Below, piece after piece: positions 42,212 to 52,500 of a stretch of 64,000 nucleotides of DNA (position 1 is the first letter of the stretch; the number at the start of each line of letters is the position of its first letter). The translations under genes were made by a program, and so were the position numbers. The notes under the pieces are model-generated. The model had not been told where the DNA came from. It saw only the letters and a list, made by a program, of their open reading frames with translations, and made no database searches. Source of the stretch: Dyella caseinilytica (GTDB lineage Bacteria; Pseudomonadota; Gammaproteobacteria; Xanthomonadales; Rhodanobacteraceae). The DNA is taken from NCBI RefSeq assembly GCF_016865235.1, contig NZ_CP064030.1, positions 3,224,001 to 3,288,000 on the forward strand, in the 5' to 3' direction.

Positions 42212-42469
42212 ATGGCAAAGCCCTCCCCCGCCCCTGCAGAAACCGCACCCGCCGCCGATTTCGAGCGCTCACTGGATGAGCTCGAGCAGTTGGTGGCGCG
42301 CATGGAAGGCGGCGAGATGAGCCTGGATGAATCGTTGAGCGCCTTCGAGCGCGGCATCGGCCTCTATCGCCATTGCCAGCAGGCACTCGACCAAGCCGAA
42401 TTGCGCGTGCGCCTGTTGCTTGACCCCGACGCGCCTGACACCGCCGAACCATTTGAACCCGACGTTTGA
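42212..42469 (+). CDS. xseB: Exodeoxyribonuclease VII small subunit
   Basis: This 85-residue subunit works with XseA to degrade single-stranded DNA. It has the XseB signature DFERSLDELEQLVARMEGGE-MSLDESLSAFERGIGLYRHC, forming two long helices. ATG 42212 is chosen over a TTG at 42203. The stop lies inside the ispA coding region, the usual xseB-ispA coupling. Confidence 0.96.
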   Translation: MAKPSPAPAETAPAADFERSLDELEQLVARMEGGEMSLDESLSAFERGIGLYRHCQQALDQAELRVRLLLDPDAPDTAEPFEPDV

Positions 42470-43337
42470 GCTTAGTCCAGCGCTGCGGACCCAGATAGCC
42501 CGCGCCGAAAACGCGCTCGCCGACGCATTGCCGCCGGATAACACCCCGCCTATCGAACTGCGCCGCGCCATGCGCTACGCCGCGCTAGGCGGCGGCAAGC
42601 GCCTGCGCCCGCTGCTGACCTACGCCGCTGGCCGCGCCCTGGGTTACGCCGGCCTGGAGCTCGATGCGCCAGCTTGCGCCGTGGAACTGATCCATGCTTA
42701 TTCACTGGTGCACGATGACCTGCCCGCGATGGACGACGACGCCCTGCGCCGCGGCCGTCCAACCTGTCACATCGTATTCGGCGAAGCGATGGCAATCCTC
42801 GCAGGAGATGCCTTGCAGGCGCTGGCCTTCGAAATCCTCGCCCGCAGCCCCTCACCGCAAGGCAAACTGATGCTGAGCACGCTCGGTCACGCTTGTGGCG
42901 CAGAAGGCATGGCCGGTGGACAGGCGCTGGACCTGGCGGCGACAGGACACGCCTTGAGCCTCTCCGCACTCGAACACATGCATGCGTGCAAGACCGGGGC
43001 ACTGATCCGCGCCGCCGTGCGGCTTGGCGCCCTCACCACGGGCGCCGATGCGCGCGCGTTGGAAGCGCTGGACCGCTACGCTTCGGCGGTCGGCCTCGCC
43101 TTCCAGATCCGCGATGACATTCTCGACGTGGAAGGCGAGTCCCGCATACTCGGCAAGACAGCGGGCAAAGATGCCGCTGCGGGCAAACCCACGTTTCCGT
43201 CAGTCATTGGCCTGGACGCCTCGCATGCACGCGTTGCCGAATTGACCGACGCAGCATTGGATGCCATCACGCCTTTGGGGAAGCAAGCCGCATGGCTGGA
43301 TGAGTTGGCGCGTTATGTCGCGTACCGGTCGCGCTGA
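42453..43337 (+). CDS. ispA: Farnesyl diphosphate synthase (geranyltranstransferase)
   Basis: This 294-residue trans-prenyltransferase makes farnesyl diphosphate, the primer for UppS and for quinone synthesis. Both Asp-rich motifs are present: HDDLPAMDDDALRRGRPT (first) and FQIRDDILDVEGE (second). GGGKRLRPLLTYAAG binds IPP. No ATG is available before the core; TTG 42453 gives normal length and overlaps xseB by 17 bases. In many proteobacteria dxs follows ispA, but here a terminator and DUF4870 genes follow. Confidence 0.95.
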   Translation: MNPTFELSPALRTQIARAENALADALPPDNTPPIELRRAMRYAALGGGKRLRPLLTYAAGRALGYAGLELDAPACAVELIHAYSLVHDDLPAMDDDALRRGRPTCHIVFGEAMAILAGDALQALAFEILARSPSPQGKLMLSTLGHACGAEGMAGGQALDLAATGHALSLSALEHMHACKTGALIRAAVRLGALTTGADARALEALDRYASAVGLAFQIRDDILDVEGESRILGKTAGKDAAAGKPTFPSVIGLDASHARVAELTDAALDAITPLGKQAAWLDELARYVAYRSR

Positions 43338-43380
43338 TATTCACCACTGCACACCGCACTCTTTCGTTAGCACTCACGAA

Positions 43381-43408
43381 AAAGCCCGCATCACCGCGGG
43401 CTTTGTTT
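43381..43408. terminator. Intrinsic terminator after ispA
   Basis: AAAGCCCGC (43381-43389) pairs with GCGGGCTTT (43396-43404) around ATCACC, followed by GTTT. The A-run on the left also makes it usable for the converging DUF4870 gene. Confidence 0.88.
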
Positions 43409-43433
43409 CGCACCGGCTTCAAACTGCAACCGA

Positions 43434-43805
43434 TCAGTTCACCAATCGCAAAGCGAATGGGTAACGATAGTGCCCATCGGAACTGACCTTGACCGCAGCG
43501 ATGATGCAGAAGATCAGATTCACGAACCACAACACACCCATCAGCAGGAATCCGATCAGGATCACCTGCAGGATCCAGCAAACAATCCAGGCAAGCACCA
43601 TGGTGATCTGGAAATTAAGGGCTTCCTTGGCTTCGCCGGTGAGATAGGCCTTGTCAGGGCGATCCTTGTGCATCAGCCACACGATCAACGGCACGATCAG
43701 GTAAAGAACAAAACCCGAAAGATGCGTCAGCATGGCCAGATTGCGATCGTTACTGGACACAACAGGCTCGGACGGCGGTGTGACCTGGTCGGACGGCGTG
43801 CTCAT
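43434..43805 (-). CDS. DUF4870 domain membrane protein
   Basis: This 123-residue protein has about three hydrophobic segments: LAMLTHLSGFVLYLIVPLIVWL, ITMVLAWIVCWILQVILIGFLLMG and VLWFVNLIFCIIAAVKV. The family pattern is present: LTHLSGF, KEALNFQIT, and the end YRYPFALRLV. DUF4870 proteins are small inner-membrane proteins of unknown function. A paralogue of similar type lies just upstream at 43906-44340. The ATG is at 43805. Confidence 0.88.
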   Translation of the reverse strand: MSTPSDQVTPPSEPVVSSNDRNLAMLTHLSGFVLYLIVPLIVWLMHKDRPDKAYLTGEAKEALNFQITMVLAWIVCWILQVILIGFLLMGVLWFVNLIFCIIAAVKVSSDGHYRYPFALRLVN

Positions 43806-43905
43806 AACGCTTCCTCCTTACATGACATGGCAATACCTTGCACGCCCACTTTCGACAGTGGGCAGCAAGTGTGTCAAGTGCCTGACGGCAGCGTACCGAA
43901 ATCGG

Positions 43906-44340
43906 TTACTTGATCAGCCGCAACGTAAACGGATAGCGATAGCGCACGCCATCATTGGCCTTTACCGCAGCCATGATAGTGAGCACCAGCCAGCCCACGC
44001 CGATGACCACCCACATGGGAATGGCGATGATCAAACCGATGCCGAAGGTGATGGCCGACAGCACGGCCAGGGCCAGCGTCGCAATGGCCACGCTGATATT
44101 GAAATTCAAGGCTTCCTTCGCCTGATCCGCGACGAATGGCATGCTGTCTTTCTTGATCAGCCACACGACCAGCGGACCGATGAAGCACCCCCAACCCGCA
44201 CCGTGCGAGGAAGTGATCAGGGCGCCCAGCAGGGCCGAAAGGTGAGCCGCCATGGCCCAGGTACGCTCCTGGGCGGGAATATCACTGGCGGTCGATGACT
44301 CGCTCGGTGGCGGTACAGCAGACTCGGGCGGAACGCTCAT
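43906..44340 (-). CDS. DUF4870 domain membrane protein (paralogue)
   Basis: This 144-residue protein shares with the neighbouring gene the pattern AAHLSALLG, DQAKEALNFNISVAI and the C-terminal RYRYPFTLRLIK. It carries a Pro/Ser-rich N-terminus and longer hydrophobic segments (ALAVLSAITFGIGLIIAIPM, WVVIGVGWLVLTIMAAV). AGGAG lies 6 bases before ATG 44340, which favours this start over an ATG two codons earlier. The two genes look like a tandem duplication. Confidence 0.88.
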   Translation of the reverse strand: MSVPPESAVPPPSESSTASDIPAQERTWAMAAHLSALLGALITSSHGAGWGCFIGPLVVWLIKKDSMPFVADQAKEALNFNISVAIATLALAVLSAITFGIGLIIAIPMWVVIGVGWLVLTIMAAVKANDGVRYRYPFTLRLIK

Positions 44341-44433
44341 ACGCATCTCCTTTCAAGTCGTGCAGAACACCGGTCTTTTGCCGGCTGGAACCATCCTAGC
44401 AGGGCTGGCCAACGCCGGTTGTGAATGCCGGCA

Positions 44434-45804
44434 TCATTCGCCGGCAATCGTCATGTTGTTCAGCAGGATCGATCCGGTCAGCAGATGCGAGCGGCGATCC
44501 ACGTCGCTGCCCACCGCCTGAATACCTGCAAGCATGTCCCGCAGGTTGGCGGCGATGGTGATTTCTTCGACCGGATAGGCGATCACGCCCTTCTCCACCC
44601 AGAAACCCGCCGCGCCACGCGAGTAATCGCCGGTGATGGTATTCACGCCCTGCCCCATCACTTCGGTCACCAACAGCCCGGTGTCGAGGCGCTTGAGCAT
44701 GCCCTGGAAATCTTCCGGCGCACCGCCGTCGGCATGCCCCGGCTCGACCACCATGTTATGGATGCCGCCGGCATTGCCCGTCGATTCCAGACCAAGCTTG
44801 CGTGCGGAATAGCTGCCCAGGACATAACGGGCCAGCACGCCGTTTTCGACCAGGACGCTGTCACGGGTGGCGACGCCTTCGGCGTCAAAAGCACCAGAAC
44901 CCTGCCCGCGCTGCAAATGTGGGCGCTCGACGATGGTTAACCACGTCGGCATGATCTGTTTGCCCGCGTGATCGAGCAGGAAGCTGGCTTGGCGATAAAG
45001 CGCGCCGCCGCTGACAGCACCAATCAGATGACCGATCAAACCACGCGCAATCTCGGGGGCAAATAGCACGGGGCTTTGCCGCGTCGACAGACGACGCGCG
45101 CCGACGCGGGCCAATGTGCGCTCTGCCGCCCTGTCGCCAAGCGCCTTTGCGCTCATGAAATCCTTGGCGCTACGCACGCTGTCGTACCAGTAGTCGCGCT
45201 GCATGCCGGCTTCGTCACCGGCGATGAGCGCCAGCGACAGTGAATGCCGCGTGCCACGTTCACTCCCCACGAAACCATGTGAATTGGCGTACACCGACAC
45301 GCTCTCACCCGCCTGCACGCTGGCGCCATCGGAATTGGTGATGCCGGCATGCGCACGGCCAGCCGCTTCGATCTGTTGTCCAAGCGCAATCGCTTCGCTG
45401 GTGTCGATGGCCCATGGATGCCACAGATCGAGATCCGGAAACTGGGTGGCCATGCGTGCAGCATCAGCCAGCCCGGAAGCGGGATCTTCCTCGGTATAGC
45501 GGGCAATCGCACAGGCCTGCTCCAGCGTGGCCTGGATCGAATCGGCGTTCAGATCGGCCGTGCTGGCCGAGCCTTTCCGCTGGCCGAAGTAGACCGTCAG
45601 CCCGAAGCCGCGATCGCGGGTGTGTTCAACCGTTTCCACCTCGCCCAGGCGCACATTCACGTTGAGGCCGGTATCGATGCTGGCGGACACCTCCGCCTGG
45701 CTGGCGCCGGCGGCCCGCGCACGGCGGATCACGTCTTCGGCCAGTCCGGCCAATCGGTCGAGTTCGCGCCGGCTGGCGTCCTGGCTGATCGCAACGTCGC
45801 TCAC
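44434..45804 (-). CDS. pmbA: Metalloprotease PmbA/TldE
   Basis: This 456-residue protein is the TldE partner of TldD; in E. coli the heterodimer processes microcin B17 and degrades CcdA. It has RDRGFGLTVYFGQRKGSAST, SLALIAGDE, LDHAGKQIMPTWLTI and NAGGIHNMVVEPG. It lacks the HExxxH zinc motif, as expected for TldE. The start is GTG 45804 with AGGA 7 bases upstream; much longer frames upstream would run over the divergent gene. tldD lies 2.3 kb away. Confidence 0.95.
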   Translation of the reverse strand: MSDVAISQDASRRELDRLAGLAEDVIRRARAAGASQAEVSASIDTGLNVNVRLGEVETVEHTRDRGFGLTVYFGQRKGSASTADLNADSIQATLEQACAIARYTEEDPASGLADAARMATQFPDLDLWHPWAIDTSEAIALGQQIEAAGRAHAGITNSDGASVQAGESVSVYANSHGFVGSERGTRHSLSLALIAGDEAGMQRDYWYDSVRSAKDFMSAKALGDRAAERTLARVGARRLSTRQSPVLFAPEIARGLIGHLIGAVSGGALYRQASFLLDHAGKQIMPTWLTIVERPHLQRGQGSGAFDAEGVATRDSVLVENGVLARYVLGSYSARKLGLESTGNAGGIHNMVVEPGHADGGAPEDFQGMLKRLDTGLLVTEVMGQGVNTITGDYSRGAAGFWVEKGVIAYPVEEITIAANLRDMLAGIQAVGSDVDRRSHLLTGSILLNNMTIAGE

Positions 45805-45908
45805 GTAGGTTTCCTGCGGGGCTGGTGGGTACAATAGGCAGACATGGGGCCGTCCACACCTATTGCCAATACTTGCTTGAATTCCGAAGGTTGCCACAGG
45901 AGCGGCCC

Positions 45909-46145
45909 ATGTCCATAGCCAACGGTATCTATCGTCACTATAAAGGCCAGAGCTATCGCGTGCTGGGCACCGCCCGTCACAGCGAAACGATGGAAGAACT
46001 GGTCGTGTATCAGGCCCTTTATGGCGATTTCGGACTGTGGGTGCGCCCCGCCGCCATGTTCGCCGAAACCGTGGAACTGGATGGCGAACCCATCCCCCGT
46101 TTCGCATTGGTCGAAGCCCGGCCCGGCGCCATCCACCCTGAGTAA
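45909..46145 (+). CDS. DUF1653 domain protein
   Basis: This 78-residue protein is a single DUF1653 domain: GIYRHYKGQSYRVLGTARHSE, ELVVYQALYGDFGLWVRP and MFAETVELDGEPIPRF. The family is widespread and its function is unknown; the small beta-rich fold resembles an SH3-type barrel by pattern. It is divergent from pmbA and lies 5 bases before darP. ATG 45909 is preferred to a longer unsupported frame. Confidence 0.9.
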   Translation: MSIANGIYRHYKGQSYRVLGTARHSETMEELVVYQALYGDFGLWVRPAAMFAETVELDGEPIPRFALVEARPGAIHPE

Positions 46146-46150
46146 TCATC

Positions 46151-46681
46151 GTGAACCGTACTTACACCGACAACCCCGAACACGACTACGGCCCCACCCG
46201 TACCCAGCAGCGGCGCGATGCGCTGGCGACGCTGGCATTCGCCATCCAGCTGTCGGAATTGCCACCCAGCAAACTTGCCCGCGCCGAATTGCCTGAAGAC
46301 GTACTGCGCGAAATCGACAATCTGCGCCGTATTACCTCGCACGTTGCACGCAAGCGCCAACTGGGTTTTCTCGCCAAAGTGATGCGCCGCTACGACGACG
46401 AAGCCTTCGAAACAGTCAAAGCGCTGCTCGGTGAAAACCGTGATCAGCAGCGCAAAGAAACCGCAGCCATGCACAGGCAGGAAGCACTGCGCGAAAAACT
46501 GCTCAATAGCGACGATGCATTGCAGGAGCTGATCGATCAGCATCCCAACGTCGATCGCCAGCATTTGCGCTCGCTGATTCGCCAAGCGCGCATCGAACGC
46601 GACGGCAACAAGCCGCCGCGGGCTTATCGGGAAATATTCCAGTTGCTCAAGCAACTCAGCGCCGATACGGATAGCGAGTAA
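46151..46681 (+). CDS. darP: Ribosome biogenesis factor DarP (YjgA/DUF615)
   Basis: This 176-residue, highly charged helical protein corresponds to YjgA, now DarP, which associates with late 50S precursors. Motifs: RDALATLAFAIQLSELPPSK, LREIDNLRRITSHVARKRQL, and QHLRSLIRQARIERDGNKPP with a final REIFQLLK. It starts with GTG 46151. As in E. coli it is next to pmbA, though here on the opposite strand with DUF1653 between. Confidence 0.93.
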   Translation: MNRTYTDNPEHDYGPTRTQQRRDALATLAFAIQLSELPPSKLARAELPEDVLREIDNLRRITSHVARKRQLGFLAKVMRRYDDEAFETVKALLGENRDQQRKETAAMHRQEALREKLLNSDDALQELIDQHPNVDRQHLRSLIRQARIERDGNKPPRAYREIFQLLKQLSADTDSE

Positions 46682-46693
46682 ATGCGTACGTTT

Positions 46694-46720
46694 GTTACCC
46701 CGGATCAAGTCCGGGGTAAC
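46694..46720. terminator. Perfect hairpin between converging darP and tldD
   Basis: GTTACCCCGGA (46694-46704) and TCCGGGGTAAC (46710-46720) form an 11-bp perfect stem around TCAAG. It lies between two converging genes, 12 bases after darP and 22 bases before the tldD end. No long T-run follows, so it may be a dispersed repeat used as a bidirectional barrier. Confidence 0.65.
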
Positions 46721-46742
46721 TCAACCTACGTGCCAAGTTTGC

Positions 46743-48182
46743 TCAGGATGCGGTGCCGCCCACCGTCATGCTATCCACACGCAGCGTAGGTTGACCGACA
46801 CCTACCGGCACGCTCTGACCATCCTTGCCGCACACGCCGATGCCTTCATCGAGCGCAAGATCGTTGCCAATCATCGACACGCGCGTGAGCACATCCGGGC
46901 CACTGCCAACCAACGTGGCGCCTTTCACCGGTGCTGTGATCTTGCCGTCTTCGATCAGATACGCCTCGCTGGCAGAGAACACGAACTTGCCGTTGGTGAT
47001 ATCGACCTGGCCGCCACCGAAATTCACCGCGTACAAGCCTTTCTTTACCGAGCGGATGATGTCCTGCGGATCATGCTGGCCAGCCAGCATGTAGGTGTTG
47101 GTCATACGTGGCATCGGCAGTTGCGCAAAGGATTCGCGCCGGCCGTTGCCGGTGGGCGCCATGCCCATCAGACGCGCGTTGAGCTTGTCCTGCATGTAGC
47201 CCTTGAGGATGCCGTCTTCGATCAGTGTGGTGCATTCGGTGGGCGTGCCTTCGTCATCCACGCTGAGCGAACCGCGACGACCGGGCAAGGTGCCGTCGTC
47301 GACCACCGTCACACCGGGCGCAGCGACGCGCTGCCCCATGCGGCCGGCGAACGCAGAGCTGCCCTTGCGATTGAAATCGCCTTCAAGCCCGTGACCAATC
47401 GCTTCGTGCAGCAGCACGCCAGGCCAGCCCGGGCCAAGCACCACCGTCATCGTACCGGCGGGCGCATCAACCGCATCGAGATTGACCAATGCCTGACGCA
47501 CCGCCTCATCAGCGAATGCCATGGCGCGCCCGTTTTCCAGCAATTCGCGATAACCATAACGACCACCGCCGCCGGCATAACCTTGTTCGCGACGGCCATT
47601 CTGTTCGGCGATCACCTGTACGCTCAGGCGCACCAGCGGACGCACGTCAGCGGCGAGCGTGCCATCCGATCCCGCCACCAATATGGTGTCGAGCGTGGCG
47701 CTCAAGCTCACGATCACCTGCTTCACACGCGGATCGCGCGAACGCGCATACGCATCCACCTCACGCAGCACAGCGATCTTGTCCGGATTGGGCAGACTGT
47801 CCACCGGATCGATCGCCGGATACAGCGCCTTGGCGCCATGCACGGCCAGCGGCTTGCCCATGCCGTTGCCGCCCTGCGCAATCGCGCGTGCCGCCTTGGA
47901 CGCCTCCAGCAACTGCGGGAGCACGATTTCATCGGAATAGGCAAATCCGGTTTTTTCACCGCTGATCGCCCGCACGCCGACGCCCTGTTCGATCGCGTGG
48001 CTGCCATCCTTCACGATGCCCTCTTCCAGCACCCAGGACTCGCTACGCGAATGCTGGAAATAGAGGTCCGCGGCATCGATGGAAGGCCCCATCAGTTGCG
48101 AGAACACCCGGTCAAGGTCGCCGGTGGCGAGGCCGCCGGGGGTAAGTAGGCGGTTCTCGGCCTGTGCGATGAGGGAATTCAT
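46743..48182 (-). CDS. tldD: Metalloprotease TldD
   Basis: This 479-residue protein is the zinc-bearing half of the TldD/TldE protease. The metal motif LLHEAIGHGLEGDFNRKGSS (HExxxH) is present. Other family marks are GVRAISGEKTGFAYSDE, GSGGWPG-type VLGPGWPGVLLHEAIGHG, CTTLIEDGILKGYMQDK, TNTYMLAGQHDPQDIIRSVK and KGATLVGSGPDVL. I chose ATG 48182, which gives the standard length; a 44-residue upstream extension is atypical and low quality. Confidence 0.96.
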   Translation of the reverse strand: MNSLIAQAENRLLTPGGLATGDLDRVFSQLMGPSIDAADLYFQHSRSESWVLEEGIVKDGSHAIEQGVGVRAISGEKTGFAYSDEIVLPQLLEASKAARAIAQGGNGMGKPLAVHGAKALYPAIDPVDSLPNPDKIAVLREVDAYARSRDPRVKQVIVSLSATLDTILVAGSDGTLAADVRPLVRLSVQVIAEQNGRREQGYAGGGGRYGYRELLENGRAMAFADEAVRQALVNLDAVDAPAGTMTVVLGPGWPGVLLHEAIGHGLEGDFNRKGSSAFAGRMGQRVAAPGVTVVDDGTLPGRRGSLSVDDEGTPTECTTLIEDGILKGYMQDKLNARLMGMAPTGNGRRESFAQLPMPRMTNTYMLAGQHDPQDIIRSVKKGLYAVNFGGGQVDITNGKFVFSASEAYLIEDGKITAPVKGATLVGSGPDVLTRVSMIGNDLALDEGIGVCGKDGQSVPVGVGQPTLRVDSMTVGGTAS

Positions 48183-48326
48183 GGGTTCTGACCCGTTTGC
48201 TCGGAGTGAGAGGAATAGTGGGGGCTGACAAGGCAGTTTAAACCCAAGTACCGCCCTATCGATGATGTCGCTAGGATACGGTCTGGCGCGGGTGGTTGCC
48301 CGTGGAAATCTCAAGGAAGGAAGGTC

Positions 48327-49532
48327 ATGGCAGACACGCCAAAATCGGATTTGTTAGAAAAAATCATTGATCGCACCGTCAAAAGTCCGGTTCACGAAAC
48401 CCGGGAACTACTGCATCGCGACGGCCAGCTAAAGCCAGGCCAAGGTACGGTCAGCGGCGTCATCGCATTAGCGCTTGGCTTCCTGTGCCTGCTCGCCGTA
48501 CTGGCTTTTCACTTTCCGCAGTACCTCACTACACCGGATCTTCGGCATAAGTACTCCGTCGACGTCTTGCGACAACTCCTGCTGGCCGGCCTGTTGGTGG
48601 CTGGCGGCTTGTCCTTGAGCAACGTCATCCTGGGCCGTCGACGCGAAATCAGCATCGTGGCGTTTGCTCTCGTACTACTGGCTACCGCATTGGGTGGTTC
48701 GCGCGTGCCGGTCGGCAACTTTCCCGATCACACCCCTTATATCGGGCTGGACTGGTTCATCCTGGATCTTTTGGTATCCACGTTGATTTTTGTGGTGATC
48801 GAGAAATTGTTTCCGCTCTACAAAGGGCAAACCGTTTTCCGCAAAGAATGGCAAACGGACATGAAGCACTTCGCGATCAATCATTTCATCGTTGGGCTGG
48901 TGCTGCTGATCGTCAACTTTTTACTGCATCATCTGTTCGGCCATTTGCTCAACGGCACATTGCAACAACACGTACAAGCCATACCTTTCGTGCCGCAGCT
49001 CCTGCTCTGCATTCTCGTCGCGGATCTTGCGCAGTATTGGACGCACCGCGCCTATCACGAAGTACGTTATCTATGGCGCTTCCATGCTGTACATCACAGC
49101 GTAAAGACCATGGACTGGCTGGCAGGCTCGCGTCAGCACATGCTTGAGTTGATCGCCACGCGCGTGTGCGTATTAGCGCCGATTTACGTCCTCGGATTCA
49201 GCGAAGGCGTCATGAGTGCCTATATCATCGTGGTGGGCTTTCAGGCTGTCTTTAATCATGCGAACGTTCATTTGCCTTGGGGGCCGCTGAAGTACCTGAT
49301 CGTGACACCTAACTTTCATCATTGGCACCACGCGTCCGATGACGAAGCGATCGATCGGAACTACGCCGCGCACTACGCCTTTCTCGATTACCTGTTCGGC
49401 ACGGCCGTGAAATCGAAGAACAAATTCCCGGAAAAATACGGTGTCGTCGGCGATTACATGCCCGATGGATTCATCCGGCAGCAGCTCTTTCCCTTCCGTG
49501 GCAGCAGCAAACCCACCACCACGGACCCGTGA
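48327..49532 (+). CDS. Sterol desaturase/fatty acid hydroxylase family protein
   Basis: This 401-residue membrane protein has about seven hydrophobic segments and the di-iron histidine clusters of the superfamily: HRAYHEVRYLWRFHAVHHS and NFHHWHHASDD. Members hydroxylate or desaturate lipids in the membrane. The N-terminal 60 residues are hydrophilic. The substrate is unknown. AAGGAAGG before ATG 48327 is a strong ribosome-binding site. It lies between tldD and yhdP, which are neighbours in E. coli, so it looks like a lineage-specific insertion. Confidence 0.88.
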   Translation: MADTPKSDLLEKIIDRTVKSPVHETRELLHRDGQLKPGQGTVSGVIALALGFLCLLAVLAFHFPQYLTTPDLRHKYSVDVLRQLLLAGLLVAGGLSLSNVILGRRREISIVAFALVLLATALGGSRVPVGNFPDHTPYIGLDWFILDLLVSTLIFVVIEKLFPLYKGQTVFRKEWQTDMKHFAINHFIVGLVLLIVNFLLHHLFGHLLNGTLQQHVQAIPFVPQLLLCILVADLAQYWTHRAYHEVRYLWRFHAVHHSVKTMDWLAGSRQHMLELIATRVCVLAPIYVLGFSEGVMSAYIIVVGFQAVFNHANVHLPWGPLKYLIVTPNFHHWHHASDDEAIDRNYAAHYAFLDYLFGTAVKSKNKFPEKYGVVGDYMPDGFIRQQLFPFRGSSKPTTTDP

Positions 49533-49542
49533 TACGCCGGGA

Positions 49543-52500
49543 TCAAGGCCCGCTGGTGCTGCTGGACGCCGGTGCCGCGACAGAAGCGGCAGAAGCGGGC
49601 TGCGATGCGGAAGCCGGTGAAGAACCACCCGAGGTAATTACCGGCTTATCCCAGGTTCCGCCGATGTGGTAGCGCTGGGTGGCGACGTGGCTTAACCCTC
49701 TGCCCAGCACACCTTGTACCGCCAGCCCGGCCGCCACACCGATCGGGCCACCGATCACCGCGCCAACTATCGGCAAGCTGCTGCCTACATGCGGCAGAAC
49801 AACCACCTGCTGGTCGTAATCCTTGGCACGCAATCCGGTACGTCCGGTAATGGTGATATCCGCTGCCGGCCCTTTGATCTTCACGTTGTCGGTGGACGCA
49901 TTGCCATCCTTCAACTTGAAGTCGCCAGTGATGGCGTCGAAGCCGAAGCCCTTGCCGAATACGTCGCCGAAATCCAGTGAAAGACGGCGCGGAAATTCCG
50001 CAACGGAGGCAAGACCGAAGAAGCGCCCGGTGACGCCTGGCGATGCCTTGGGGATGCGCCCGTTGGTGACATTCACCTTGAGATCACCGTCCATGTTGCC
50101 AAGCTCGAACGACCATGGGCCACCCGGCCAGGTGGCATTGAGGTCCGCCTGTGTCTTGCCGCCTTCGAACAGCCCTTCGTAACCGAAGGTGGTGAGCATG
50201 TCGCCAATGTTGTTCGCGCTGAAGTCGACACGCAGATGCGTGCTGCTCTTGCTCGCATTCCCATTCCAGTCGCCACTCGCATTGATCTGCACGCTTCTGG
50301 CTTGGGTCGACAGTTGATCGATATGCATGCCGGTCGGTGTCGGCCATGTCTCCAGGCGCGCTTCGCCAAGCTTGGTATCACCCAATCGCAGGTCGTGCAC
50401 CCAGATATGTTGCGGTGGCATGGCCGTGGGGTCGATACCGGTATTGGCAGGATCGATGACCGGTGTTGGCGCAGCACCCGATTTCTTGGGAGGCGCGGTG
50501 GGCTCTTTGGGCCAGTACATGCGCTGCAGACGCGCCGTAATACCACGCTTGTTCAAATCCTTGGTTGGCACGCTGAAGTGCCCCGCCGCGGATTTGCTAT
50601 CGACATCGAGCTCGAGCGTGTCGGCCTTTGGCGCCGCGGTGATATGCATCTGGTCGAAATCGCGTCCGAACATCTCGGCATGCGCCGTGCTCACATCGAT
50701 GGTTTCCAGGCTCAGGCCATTATTGGCCGTGCTGCCGCCGATCGATTGTTTGACCCAACCGGTCACATCCAGTTCCGGCGCATCACCGCGAATGCGCATG
50801 CCTTGCGTTGGAAGGGTGTCCGGCATCTGATCACCGAACGCAAAGGTCGCTGCAAGCGGTGACTGGTTGCCTGCGGGCAAGCGCAAACGCCCGCGCATGA
50901 TCGACCCCAGCGCGATCTGCAACGTGCTGCCCGCCGTCGGCAACGCCATCGTGATGTGCATAGGCATGGTGCTGTCGGCGCTTTTGTTCAGCGGCACCGG
51001 GAAATTCAGCGCCACACCCGACATCGGCGAATCGATGCTGAGCGTTTGCACATCGGTACCACCGTCGCTGGCGTGTGCGATCTGATAGCCGATCGTGAAC
51101 TGACTGCGTCCGTTCGCGATATCGCCCAACCATTTCAGCTCCGGATATCCCTGCAGCAATTCCGGAACGGTGTAATTGCCTGTCACGGTAGCCGCGAGCA
51201 CGGTGTTCGGGTCACCTGTCGCCTGCGCAATGGCGAGATCAAGCTGGGAAGGTTCACCACGGAATCCACCCGCCAGCGGCCCCGCGTGAAAACCGTGCCC
51301 ATCGAATGTCGCCGGACCGTTGAGCTTGCTCAGCTGCAGGTTCCATTCCGATGCATTGAGATCGACATCCTTTAACTGCGCATTGCCGTCGAGCAGGAAG
51401 GTGTGTTGCATATCGTGCGTCGGCAGCGACAGATGGAAATCGAAACTGCCGGTGCCGCCGAGCTGCAACTTGGCCAGCACGTCGGCATGCTTATCTGCGA
51501 TTGGGCTCTTGGCAACGAAATTGAGCAAATCCGCCGCATTGCCGCCACCGCTGACATTGAGATCAAGCGTGGTATGCGCCAGCTCGGGAATCACCGCGAC
51601 CGCATTGCTTACTTTCACGCCCAGCGAATCACCACTGTTTGCCTGTACCAGCAGGCCGGCATCGATGAAGCTGGCGACGCCCTGGATATGTTCGGCAACC
51701 GGCCAGCTCTTGCCGTAGCTGAGTGAAAGATCATCGATCTCCGCACGCGCTTCGAAGCGGCCTTCGTTGTGATGGAACGGCCAGTTGGCGAGACTACCGC
51801 GAATCAGCACATCGGCCTTGTCGAGTTTGCCGGCAACAAATGCCTGGTCCAGCCACGCCACGGCGGGTGGCGGCATGGAATCGACCGGCCAGAACAGTTT
51901 CGCGGACGCGAGATCGGCGTGCGTCAGGACCGCATACAGATCCATGAATGGACGTCCGCCTTCGCTGGGCAACTGGATGTCGCCTTGCGCATTGCCGCCG
52001 TAGCCCTGGCCTTCGAAATCCAGGTTGGCAATGCCGATATGTGTACCATCCTGGTCGCTCCAGAAAGCGAAATCGCCAGCCAGGTTGCTCAGCACGAATG
52101 GCTCACGGAATGTATGCGCGAGGTTGATCGACGCTGCTTGCGCGGGCAATTCGAGCGAAACTGCTTCGGCATCGCCCCGCACTTCGCCATGCAGCGAATC
52201 AACGCCGGGCAACTTGCCGACTGAGTTGATGCCCAGATGATCAAACGTGCCTTCGAGCTGCTTCAGCCCAGACGCCGCACTCCAATGCACAACCGCGTGC
52301 TGCACGTGGCCATGCGGCTGACCTGCAGCTAGCCATTGCGCGACAGCCGGCGACAATCCCGGCTTCAGGCCCAGCCACGGCACAAGCGGAGCAAGTTGCA
52401 GATTGTTGGCGTTGACATCAAGCGTTGCTTGCGGCGTGCCGAATTGATCCAGTTTCGCCAGCAGCGCGCTGCCGTCGTTACCTGCCCAGCGCGCGGCATA

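Noticed and set aside
44434..46149. A longer version of pmbA running over the divergent genes
   Set aside because: The extra N-terminus lacks similarity and crosses DUF1653; GTG 45804 has a good ribosome-binding site.
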